From Phalacrocorax aristotelis (taxonomy: Eukaryota > Chordata > Aves > Suliformes > Phalacrocoracidae): DNA of 64,000 nucleotides. The stretch's first letter is position 1. Every line of letters begins with the position of its first letter. Below are positions 50,105 through 61,800 of this stretch, piece by piece. The stretch covers positions 12,349,795-12,413,794 of the forward strand of contig NC_134280.1 in NCBI RefSeq assembly GCF_949628215.1, given 5' to 3'. A program made the position numbers and the translations under genes. Under the pieces are notes generated by a model that saw nothing but the letters and a program-made list of their open reading frames with translations, made no database searches and was not told the DNA's origin.

Positions 50105-50540
50105 GTAAGTGGCCAGGCTGTAACTTTCTTTGGGCTCCCAAAACTTTCCTGTAGTTATTTCCTTGCTTAATTGCTCCAAAGACTATATTGATACTTACAT
50201 GTAGGATTAATTCCTAGCTTCTGCTGGTTGCTGGTAGAGCTGAGAATTGCACATACTGCCTTTAGGGATGCTATGATGGTCTTACACTTTATATGAATGA
50301 TACTGTTTACTGTGTTTAGCCAGGTAAGTGCTGTTCACTGTATGCAGAAAGGCACGGTAAGAATACAGTAAGAAGGCAGATCTTGGCTTAAAGTAAATGA
50401 AGCTTCATCTTCTAGCAATAGAAAGAAAAGCTGTAAATATTTTTAAAGATCTTTTACAGAAAAACTTGATCCTGCAAAAAGGAAGCTGGAGTCCAAAATA
50501 GAAAGTCAGTGGGAATGTTGCAGGGGGAGGAGTCTCCAAG

Positions 50541-50595
50541 ATGGACTGTAAACTTCTAACTTGCGCTCTGGGTTTGAGAATGTATTGTGTCTATG
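50541..50595 (+). other. Possible cryptic exon with ATG
   Basis: ATG in strong context (CCAAGATGG) opens 18 codons (MDCKLLTCALGLRMYCVY) that run to a perfect donor (ATG, then gtaagt at 50596). The peptide is not recognised, and the segment may simply be chance. Confidence 0.2.
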
Positions 50596-50599
50596 GTAA

Positions 50600-53500
50600 G
50601 TATTTGCTTATTGGCTACATGCTTTTAAATGCTGCAGTGCGAGAAGCAAATTTGAAGCAAACATATGAAATGTTCATGGTCTTGTGTAATTCTTGGTATG
50701 TTGACAAAGCAGTAATGAAAGGCTGTTTCAGCTGACCAGTTGGAATATAGATAGAGAATGTGCATGTGGTAAGGAGATCTGCATTCAATTACTGTCCTAC
50801 CACAAACTGGCTGCAGACAAGACAACTTGTCTGTAGGACAAGGAACTCTGTGCCTCAGTTCCCTAATTCTACACAATGATATTCCTTTGTCTGACTTGTC
50901 TACTTAGATGAGGTGCTCCTTAGGGAACTGATTGTCTCTTAAAATGTTTTTTGTTTTATCAGCTAACACAAAGCAGCTCTGATTATCTGAGTGATACTGG
51001 AATTCTATTGCTCTTAATCAGAAGAAGTGGCTAATTAGTCATTTGTTATCTCTGAGTTTCATTTTTGTTTTCTTTATCCAATCTTGGCAAAAACACTTTA
51101 TTCTTGGATAACAACATCATATGGTACTTTTTGCAAACTGGCTTACATGATGTCTTTATTTCTCTTTAGTCCCATTCCATCGAAATTCAAGCATGTCAGC
51201 AACAGTAGTCCAAATTCCCATACTAGACCATTCAGACAATTTTCTTCTTAGACTAAAAAAATGTTGTTATAAACAAACACATATGATTGCTGCTGTAGAG
51301 CTATTTCATTGCCAGTTATCCCCCTGTGCATAAAGACAGGTTGATGCTTTCAGATTGCATTTGAGACGCCAAAATGTCACCAGCTTAGGTGAATTTTAAT
51401 GCAGTCTCTTGCGCATGTGTGCTATTCACATTAAAAATATCGCTTTGGCACAGAAGCCACCTGGTCTGACTTTAAAATTTTTGACCAGATAACAAGGAGA
51501 CTAACAGTCACTGGAAGCGTTTCCAGCTTGGGATATTTAATTAGACCTTATGACTGAAAATTCTTATGAACATCAGAAGATCAACATTCCAACATATTCC
51601 TGGTTATGTTTATTAAATATTCCCTTTTTTGGTCCTAAGTGTGACTGTTTGGAAAAATGTTAAGTTAATACAACCCACTTGACTTCACTGGCACATTTTA
51701 CAAAAGGAGGAGGAAAAAATGTGGAAGCCACTGAAAACTGAAGGGTTCTTGCTTTGGAGAAAAACAAAGTTCAAGCCAATGCTACAGACAGGCTGGAACT
51801 CTTCCACAGTTTTAAAAGGAAAAGACCCTATTGAAGAGTCTTTTCATAAAACTCCTTTGCTTTGAATAAAAGAGGAACCAAGCACACTTAACACTGTATA
51901 AAACACATTTCTTTCAGAGAAGCCAGCTTTATCTTCAAATCCCAGCTAGTTAATCTGTTCAAACTCATTTTTAGCTTAAAGTCTCAGAAATTTGACGTAC
52001 CACAGGAACTTACAGTTTTTAGTCTAGATGGAATTTGCTGACAATACTCTCAGCTAGGGCACAGATATAGCAGGGGTAGTTTCCCTCAGTATGTTTGGTA
52101 AGAACAAATGTCTTCTCTCGAACAAAAAGAAGAAAGGGGGCAAGTAAAGAAAGCATTAATTTTCTCTTTCCCTAGATCTGTAAACTCTACTAGCTATATC
52201 AGTATGGTATCTTGAGACGTGTGTGCTGTATATGAATGATGTGGAAATACAGTTGTTTTGGAAGTGTCTGGGAAATCCCATGTGAAGCATTCCCCTCCAC
52301 AAGTTACAAGCTTTCACCTGCTCTACAACAGAGGCCTAGCTATAAATCCAGAAGCCTAGGTATACCTGCAGTGTAATTGGGGTTGGCTTCCAAAATTTAG
52401 GTGGTGAACTATTTATGTGGAACTCCTGCTGTGGGTGGTTGGCAATCCCAAACATGCACTCGAGCATGGTCAGACATGTGTTGCATTTCCAGGTAACTAT
52501 AATATCCTCCTACAGTTCCACTGTTTGAGTATTGCTTGGTAATTGCAACAGAATTTCCTGGCAAAAACCTTTTAATTACAAATGCTATGTTACTGTCCCA
52601 TAACTATTGAATTTACCTAATCTGAGCTTTGTCAAATAACAACTTTAGTGCCATGGATTAGGCAACCTTCAAATATACCTTCTTAATTTATCATGTTTAG
52701 TTCTTCAGGATAACAAATTTGTTCTGTGATACTTACCAGCAGTTGTTTCTATCACACTGTTCTTACCTTTCATTCCCAAGGGTTAGACTGTTTGCATGGC
52801 ACTCTTAAGCTTTGTATTTAAAAAAAAAGAAATAATGAAAGGAAAAAAAAGCAAGAATATTGTGCGTCTCTGTAATCATGCTATAGCCATGTAGCCATTA
52901 CCAGTACTTCTTTCTTTAGGCTAGAAATTGAGATTGGAGACCGAAGGTTGTAATAAAAGTAAATTATACTCTGTAGCTAGCTTGGCTGGTCTCTGTACAG
53001 AATGGGAACAGGCACTGACGGTGTATGTAATGGAAGCTCTCTGATCCTCAGCTATTACTTGAGCAGAACATAAGTATGCTCTGGTAGAAATGGTTAATAA
53101 GCATGTTTTCTGAATTCTTCCAGCCTCTGATTCATCTCAGAAACCCCCTGTCAATTTGAACTTCGTTCTGCTGAAGTGAGAGGTTCAGGACAAAAAGCAG
53201 TGCCTTCCCATATGTGCAGGAACTATCTGTTTCCATTTCCTGAAGAAAAGGGTAAAGCTAACTGGATGATTCAGAGTGGCAATATTGTCTTTCTGCTGAT
53301 GGTGTTTATATTGACCCATTCATTTGTATGGTCAATCTAGCCTCAGTCAGTACCCGTTTCTCACTGTGTTTTTGCATAACACAGAATAAACACACCCTGT
53401 ATCCATCACTTGACTTGTATGAAAACCAGTCGTACTCTGCTGATGAATTTCATTCAGCAATAGTCAGAAGTAGCTAATGTTTTTAATGCCTTAATGTGTG

Positions 53501-56500
53501 GAGGTGGAAGTTCTCTGCTACCACCAGTGGCTTTAGAAAAATGATGGTGCAGAATTTTTACAGTCCAACAAGATATTTGATCTGCTAGTCTGAACAGTTT
53601 GTTAGTTCAAAGCACAAGTTGTACATTTTAGCTGCTATTAAAATCAGCGAAATTGCTAGCTTTTCCTTGTTTATCCCCCTAGCTTATACGTTATTCCAAC
53701 CTCTAAATACAAGAGGATAAAACAGCTGCTGAGTTTCCAAATCTGTAATTTCCCCAACAGCCAAATGCTTACAGCCCTGTTGCCTTCTTCCAACAAACCT
53801 AGAAGTGTAAAGATGCAGGTACGTGTACATGTTACCAGATATGCATAAACTGTCTATGTAGTCTTTTGCTGACCAATCTAACTCATTTTTCTTTTTCCTG
53901 AGCTGAGTGAACTAATGCTGGCCTAAACATTATATGTCAATGTTAGTACTACATTGTGTCTGACTGTGTCTTGGCTTCCTCCCTCCTTAGGTACTCGATC
54001 TCTATTTGCAGCATGAAACTCACAGGCTTCTCTATGCTTTCGATCTTCATGGTCAGGGAAGACACAAGCAGGATGGGGGATGATAATTTAGTCTGCCTGC
54101 AGATGTGGGAAGATATCATAGCAGCTCACTTTTAGAAGATTATCTTCTAATCTCAAGAGGCTAGGAGCTGCATTGCTTTTTAAAATGAGTGCTTACATTC
54201 TGCAAAACCAGGCACTCACATGCCAGAAAAGGAAAAGAAAGAACTGACTCTGGGAAATGGATGAATGTGTTCCTATCACAACAAAGTTACTTCCTAAGCA
54301 TCTAATTCCAACGGAGTTACTTCCCAAGCATCTGATTCTACCAGTTTCCCCACTTAATAAGGGGTCATATCAAGAACAAGCCCTATACTTAAGCAATTTC
54401 TGGAGCAGAAGTTTAAGTGAGAAGGAAGCATATATAAAAGTGCAATTGTGTTTAGGCACCTTCTGAACTTTACCCTGAAAGGACCCTAAAAGATTTTACA
54501 GAAAGATTGCAAGTGAGAGAATGAATCAGGAAGAAAGAACAAGGCAAAAGGAGAGGTTATCTTTATTCCCTTTATGCAGCTCTGCTCCTTGTACTCCTAA
54601 TCACCTGATAATCATCTGAGCCCTATAGTTCAGCTTCAGTAACTCACTATTCCAAACACTTCAGCTGGGTAACTTCATCCTTCATTTGTTTCCTGTGCCT
54701 TGCCCTACAGAAGCTATATAAGCTCTCTGAGGGTTTTGCTGGTTACAGACCGTGGCTTGTAAGCTACAAAAATCTAAATGTAGGTCAAGATGAGTTGAAA
54801 TCTTTTAAACACAGCCAGCCGCTTTTTCCTAAACATGTCCCTGGAGCAACCACATGAAAGATGTTTACAATTTTAAAAAAACAAACACTCAAGCAGCCAG
54901 TTAAGAATGCACAGGTTCATTAGAGCCAGCAGCATTCATTAAATGTTGTATCTGAACATTCGTGATCTTGAGCTTCATCTGATTTAGGATCAGAATCTAA
55001 AGAAGTGGCACTATTGATTTCCAGCATCCTAGAGGGCTCTTAGGACAAAGGTAAATGGTGCTAGCAAGGACCCTTGCTTGGGAAGAGACTGTGACTGGAC
55101 ACGAAGTGTTACGTTATGCTGGCTTCTACTAGGATGGGAGATCCCTCACTTTTTAATTTTTTTTCCTTCTTGATCTGACTTGTGCAATCACAGAAACAGG
55201 AAAAAGAGAGAGAAATATGTGAGCTCTGCTGAGAATGAGTCAATGCCTTGAAACCCAGCAGGGGCACCGTCTGCTCTCCTTATGGAGCTCAGTGGCTTTC
55301 ATCCCGATTCAAGTGTCTCCTACTCCTCCCTCTCAGCTGAAGGCAGATGTGGGTTCACTGGCAACACTGGGCCTTGTTCTTTGTGAGCATTTAAGGCCTG
55401 AGCAATCATTTTAAATTGAAAGCAGAGATGGTGATGCTATTATGAGATTGTCTAGAGCAGCAATTCCCAACTGGTAGGGCATAAGAACATCTACAAGAAA
55501 GGGGTTTCATGAAGTCTAGGCTAGAAATCAGCAAAGAAAAGCATAAGCATGATGCAGAGCAGCAGCATCTTGGAATGAACGCTTGAAAACATTGAGAAGA
55601 AAACTCTTCCCCAAAAGGTGTTGCCAGTACACGCTTTGGTCAGCTGTGGCATGGAGAAGGTCAAAGCAAGCTCATGTCAGTCTCTGTGTGGCTACATCTT
55701 AGGGTTTCATGTTCTTTCTGTATTCTAATGCCAAATAAACGTTTATTTGCATAAAGAAAACATTCATACAACAAGCATCTTCCTTTTAACAGCTTGTGTG
55801 CCAATGGGTATGTAGCTGTCTCATTCTGTGCGCATGCACTGCCATTTGAAATCAAGTATAGACAGAGAGTCACACACTTCAGTGGAGATCAGGGATGCAT
55901 GCCCATTTGTTTCAGTCTAAAGGGAAACACATCTGTACAGTCCAGAATATGCCACCACCACGCACTGAGAAGGAAAAAGCCTAGAAGTAACAGCCTGCCT
56001 GCATGTAATTAGCATAGTATGTATGTACAGTTGAATGCTAATTCTACGAATGGTGTTACCTGGCACCAGACTACCTGTGAAGTAAACTGGGTAATAGCTG
56101 TTTTTAAAAGTTATTTGTACCGACCCATAGGTTCACTTTACATATATTCTTAAAATTTCCTTGAAACTCCGTTGTGACTTCACAGAAAAAATCTGAAGAG
56201 GGTGGTTCAACAGAGCCAGTGAAAACTGGGGTATTCAGAACCTCTGAAAATAAAGTTACTTTTCTTCAGGACTCCTACTTCAGAGATACAGTTTACAAAA
56301 AAAAGAAAAAAACGCCTGTATTTACCCAGAGCCTTTAAAACAGGAAAAGCATCTTGTACTCTGAACAGATAGTCAATCTAAGGGAATTAGAAGAACAGTA
56401 TCGCTGCCAGCAGACAACTTCCTCTTGAAGAGGCAGCAGCAGTTGCTCCTACTTCGCTCACTTTATACTGCACCTGGAAGAGAAAGAGTGAAAAGAGATG

Positions 56501-57500
56501 GCTACTTTTCATGGGCTCCTACTGGTAACTGCTGTCATCCTTTGCAGAGGGTTGTGCTGTGTAAGACAAACAATGCACCAGGAAAAGGCAAGCATCCCAC
56601 GCTGCCTCCTTGTACAGCCTACTCAGGTTGCAGGACACATCCTCTATCAATGGCTGAAAAATTCACCTTTGGATCAAAATGAAAAAGATCAAGGTCTCGG
56701 TAAATATAAAACTCCTGATATTGCTGCAGCAAAGTACAGCTTTGCTGTGATGTTCTTTTCTTAGCCACATTTTTCTGAGTTGACTGCTGTTGAGTGGAAC
56801 CAGTGAGGGGAGAGAAAGAACTAGAGCCCGGACTGTGGTTTGCTCCATCACCCCTAGAGGTATTCTAGAGCCTGGTCAGGAGGCAAGTTCTCTGCAGCTT
56901 CTGCTTTGCCTTTTCTGTAGCAGTTCAGAACCGTATTTTAGGATACGTAGCAGGAATCTGATCGCAGCACAGAAGAATGCAAGATGACAGAGAGGAAAGG
57001 CTTTATCCATAGAACCTGGGCTTTTGGTGTGTTTATCCCTGTGTGTGTTTAGGATCTGGCTATAAATCCATTTCAGATAAGAAGTCAGCTGCCTGGTGTT
57101 TTTTAAAATGTGGGAATAAATACTTTAAAGTACTAGAGTAAAAAGGCTTTACATTTGCAGCATACCTGGATTGCCCTGCCCCTCCCCTTTGGGGTCTCAG
57201 GTTCCACATTACAAAACAGCAGTACTAAGGTCTTAGTATTGAAGAGGATTCAGTTTGTCCCTATCTCTCTTTTGCTCTTCCTTCTACTCTACTTTAGCAC
57301 TTAACACAATTAACTGTAAATGGTTTATTAAACTAAATCCCCTGCCCCAGATTTGGACATCCCTAGGCAGATGTGCAGGTACACCAGCCCTGGCCAGGCT
57401 CTGGGGTGGGGTGGGGGAGGCAGAGGGCAGCCCTGAGTCCCCCATGTGCCAGAGAGAACGCCCGGTTGCTGGGATCGGGAACTGGGTGGCAGGTCTGCAG
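50600..57500. other. Intergenic, no gene recognised
   Basis: AT-rich sequence with short open frames and no recognisable gene or repeat family. Confidence 0.5.
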
Positions 57501-57519
57501 CGCCATACGGACCCCTGTG

Positions 57520-58110
57520 CTCTCCATACTTACTCATATGCACACTGCTGTAAACACACCCCTTAGGCATCCTATCCAAGTCCCACACAGACCTTCATAT
57601 ATACATCCTCTATGCACTTCCCGAGAGGAGGAGGAGAGGAAATGTCCTCAAGCTGCCTCAGGGGAGGTTTCAACTGGATTTTAGGAAGAATTTCTTCGCT
57701 GAAAGAGTGGTCAGACACTGGAACAGGCTGCCCAGAGAGGTGGTGGAGTCACCATCCCTGGAGCTGTTTAAAAAACATGCAGACATGACACTTCAGGGCA
57801 TGGTTTAGGAGGCATGGTGGTGTTGGATTGGCAGCTGGACTTGATGATCCTAGAGGTCTTTTCCAACCTTAATGATTCTATGATTCCCCTCTACACAAGC
57901 CATACACTCACCCCAGAAAACATGTATACATCCCAAGCATATTTTCTGCACATCCCATGCAAGCCCATAAACACACCCTTCTCTGCTTCCCCATACAAGC
58001 ACCACACACAGTCCCCATACACACACCGCCTACACCCGCACGCAGCACATACAGCCACCACATGCCTATACACTCCTCTGCACACCCCCACACTCCTCAC
58101 TCCCCCCCAA
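57520..58110. repeat. CA/C-rich imperfect repeat, split by CR1
   Basis: Loose repeats of the CCCATACACAC / CCACACACC type occupy about 57520-57620 and 57888-58110. The CR1 at 57628-57886 sits between the two parts, so it landed inside a pre-existing low-complexity tract immediately upstream of the CpG island. Confidence 0.6.
57628..57886 (+). mobile_element. CR1 LINE 3'-end fragment
   Basis: Runs from 'gaggaggagaggaaatg' through 'ggaacaggctgcccagagag', 'gtggtggagtcaccatccc' and 'cttgatgatcctagaggtc' to the ATTCTATG tail. This is only the last roughly 260 bases of CR1. Of all copies in the window it is among the closest to CR1 consensus wording, suggesting a fairly young insertion. Confidence 0.93.
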
Positions 58111-58129
58111 GTTCCATACACTGCCCTGT

Positions 58130-58872
58130 ACCTAGCCGGCCCACCTGTGCGAGCCGCGCTCCACAGGGGCTGGGCTGGGTTGGCCCGGCCCGGGGGGGCG
58201 GCCCCTCCCCGCTGCTCGCCACGGCGGGCCCGGGGCTCCCCCCGGCCCCGCGGCCGCTGCCTAATAAGGCTCCGAGGCGGCCGCCAGCCCGCGCTGGCGG
58301 GGCAGGGAAGGAGTTAAAGGGGGAGTTAAAGGGAGCCGCGCAGACCGCAGTGAGTATCGCCGCCGGGCACCGCTTCCCCCGCGGGCTCCGCGCCTCCCCC
58401 GCTCCCGGAGGGCAGCGGCTGCGGGCCGGACCGGGCCCCGGAGCCCAGCGGCAGGTGGGCTGCGGCCGGAGGCGCCGGCTGGGGCCGGGGCAGCTCGGCG
58501 GCGGTGGAGGGGGGCGCCGGCAGCGCTGCCCGGACCCGCGGGGCTTTCCCTGCCGGCTGCACCCCGGGGCGCGGAGGGAAGCTTGGGGGCGGGCACGAGT
58601 GGGGGGCACCGGGGCATCCTCCGGAGGGGGAGGTGGAGGAGGCGGAGAAGGAGGAGGGAAACCTGCCGCTCGGGAGGGACGAGCAGCCGCGCCGCAGCGG
58701 GCCGGCCCAGCGGCGCGGGCTGCGGCACATGCCGGGCTCGCAGCGTCGGAGCCGCCGGTTTCGAGCGGCGCCTCAGGGCAGCGCCCGGCCCGGCCCCGGC
58801 GGGAGCGGCGGCCGCGCTCCCCTCCGCCGCTCTCCCGGCGTGCGTTAACCCGAGAGCGAGCGAGCCTGGCAG
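58130..58872 (+). promoter_or_regulatory. CpG island promoter, candidate MYLK 5' end
   Basis: Very GC- and CpG-dense sequence. A perfect CArG box CCTAATAAGG (SRF site) lies at 58260-58269. Downstream are two direct copies of GGAGTTAAAGG (58310-58320 and 58322-58332). Two strong + strand donors follow: gtgagt at 58350 and gtaagt at 58872, so one or two untranslated first exons are likely. In human, MYLK (smooth-muscle and non-muscle myosin light-chain kinase) follows CCDC14 in the same direction, is muscle-regulated through SRF/myocardin, and begins with untranslated exons. Strand, position and CArG box all fit, but no MYLK coding sequence is present before 64000, so the gene name is inferred. 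The long open frames here are a GC artefact. Confidence 0.6.
58260..58269 (+). promoter_or_regulatory. CArG box (SRF site)
   Basis: CCTAATAAGG is an exact CC(A/T)6GG inside otherwise GC-rich sequence, 80 bases upstream of the first candidate donor. Such an AT-rich decamer in this context is unlikely to be accidental. Confidence 0.65.
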
Positions 58873-61800
58873 TAAGTACTTGTCATCTTTTTCGTGTGGC
58901 TTGTTATCGGTTTATTGTTCTCCGCTGGCAGGTAGCGAAGGGTTGTTAAGAGCAAACGTTTATAGGCTAGGCTGTAACCATCATCTCTTTGGCTCTCCCT
59001 CGGACTTCTGAGCCCTTCCAAGATAAGGGTGCGCATGTGGCGGTACATGCAGAAATGTTCCTTCACTGCACATCTACGTATTTCATGTTGCAGACAAAAT
59101 GTACGTCGGCTGGTTTTTTTTTTTAAACTTCTCCTGGTCTCAAAGTAATTTGTACCATGTTGCACACCACACTTAATATCTCGGAGAAGAGGCACTTAAA
59201 GCCACTTAAATGTACTGCATAAGGATGGGGGAACAAGGAGAACGCTTAAAGCTATTAACTTGAGGGGGGGAGGAGGTGCAATGACTTCTCTGAGTGCTGC
59301 CTTCACACTATGGAGCAATATGCTTTTGGGTGTTCTTGCCATTTAATTCTCTTTCCTGTATGTGCACATCTGGACCCTGGCCTGGCACCGCTCCCTGTAC
59401 TTAGGCTGGAAGGCAGCGGCATGGCAGACTAGCAGGGGCTGGGGACCAGGGACAAAAAGACAGAGAATCCTGCCCTTCTCTTACAGTTTAAAGATACTTT
59501 TTATCCCCAGCCTTGCCTTCTGCAGAGCGAATCCGTAGCAATACTTCTCCCAGAGTCAGGAAGCAGAATCAAAAGTGGTTTTGAAGCCTAGGTTGTGCCC
59601 TCTACAAAGGGAATGGCTGAGAGGATAAGTGCGAATACCTGGTTCTGCACACCCCACTTCGGAGGGTTTCCGAGCATTGAACCCTCTGGAGGGTGAGCAT
59701 GGAGTTACATGATGTGTGGGAGGTGCGTTCCCTACTAAGACTCTCCAAAATTATGCTATCTCTTAGTGGTGTGCTGGAAATACCATTTCTGTCAGTGAAG
59801 CTATAAGGGAAGGAGTAATTTCTCTCACATTTTAAATCCCAAACAGGATGACTATCTCCCTCCCCTTACTTCCTGCACAAGTCTTTATTTTTTTTCCTAA
59901 TGACTTGCATTATTATTTACCAAATAAGGTATGTCTCTTCCTCTGCAACCTTATATTTGGTGAGATGTTCCAGGAACTAGGCTCTAAGAATGCATTTTAG
60001 AAGCCTTCTCTTTTTAAACCAGAATTATATTTACTAATAACTGTCAGATGGCATGAAAAACTAATTTTCTTCTAGTGTATATCCACAGTATTTTCTGGTT
60101 CCTCAAACGATACTACTCTTCTGTAGCTACTTGCTATGTGCACTATAGTTTTGTAACATAGTGCTCACCATAACATATTTCCCTAATACACCTATTTTAC
60201 ACTCGTCCTTAACATTTTGCAGTCAAACACTACAGGACAAGTGTTTTATCTCCGGCTGTAACTGGAGTGTCTTTGTTGGTCATAGTAGGAGAATGGTTGC
60301 CACCAGAGGAGCAGCCACTAGAAGGATAGACAGCGCATCCTGTGCTGGTGTGTGATATATTAATGGTATCTAACCTTTTTAAAGAGACATGAGCAGAAAG
60401 AAAATGCCTGGTTTAATACAGATCACAGCTAGGATTTTATATATATGTGGGAGGCTCATACTAGTTAACATTACTGACCCATTTTTTTATTGGTTTTGTA
60501 GGGAAATCTTAAAAGGTCTGCTGCACAGAAAGTTAGAAATCTGATACTTTGCCGTTGCAAGCATCTTCCTGTAGCTTTAGTTTCCTTGCTACATGGTGCA
60601 AAGGAGGATGAAGGAAATAAATCAGTTAAGTTCTGGTCATGTGATTGTATAATGCTGAACAGAAATTTATGAAGTCTGAAAGAAGCAATGATTATGTATG
60701 GTCATTGGCTTAAGTTAAATATAAGAGATGCATGACTTTTCAGTAGTTTTTAGTCTGGTTTTTTTGTTCTTCCTGACTCTTCCTTTAAGATCATTAGGAC
60801 TTCCTCTGGGTGATGGTCCTACTTTTACAGTCAATTAAGATCCATACCAATATCTTTATGCAGGCCAAAGACACTGTATTAGGAAGACTATAAACCAACA
60901 GCAACAAATAGCTTTCAGAGCGCCCTCCTAAAACAAAATGCAGATGTTAAGAGAGTTCAGAACAGCTCTAAATGCTATGCCTTAAAGTTGTGGATGTCTA
61001 AATCTAGAAAGTGTGCTCAGAAGCTCTGACAACCATGTAGGGAGATGGCTGAAGTGTTTGGTTAGACTCTGGAGAATTGGGAGCCACAGTCTGTGGTTGT
61101 TGGACTCCTCTAGGCAGTTTGGGCTCAGGCCTGAGCACAGGCTGCGAGGGATCCTGGACCATTTCATCCTGGTTTTGAGAAACTCATCTCCTCTCCTTCA
61201 TAAACTTGTCAAGTTCATACTAAAACATGCTGCAGTTGTTTGCTTTTGCTGCATTTAGAGCTGTACTCAATAGCTTTTCCAAACTTTACTCAACAGGTAT
61301 GAGTTAGGAGGTAATGAAGGTAACTTTTTTCCTTGGCTGGTTAATACCCTTTTTTATCTTTGATGCTAAATTATCCATATTTTAAATTCCATTTGGAAGG
61401 TAGGATGTCCTTTCTCTCATTACTGCAACAGGTGTAGCAACATGTTTCTAGAGCAGACTTTTTAAAACTTATTCTGAGCCTGAATGACAACAGTGGCATC
61501 CACAGTTCCAGGCAGGATCTTAATGAGCCCTGTACAGCTGCCTTCATCCCCTTCAGTGACAGAAATGCTTCCCCAATGTACATTATGATTACATATGCTC
61601 CTTGGATTTCAGCGCTGTGTGCAGAAAATATATGTTTAATATACAGTGCTGAAAATGATTAATTAGTGAAGCCAGGTGGACCCAGGTAGGATGGATTCTG
61701 GACTTCTATAAAATTTATCATAGCTTTAAATGTCATCTGTTGTCTGTGATTACAGTATGGATTTTGCTAAAATCTGGGACTTTCCTGAGCGATTGTAAAG

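Noticed and set aside
57957-59011. Several long open frames on both strands in the CpG island
   Set aside because: Overlapping frames rich in Pro, Arg, Gly and Ala on both strands are what very GC-rich DNA gives by chance; no family resemblance and no intact exon structure.
59949-59960. CCTTATATTTGG as a second CArG box
   Set aside because: The AT core is eight bases, not six, so it does not fit the SRF consensus.
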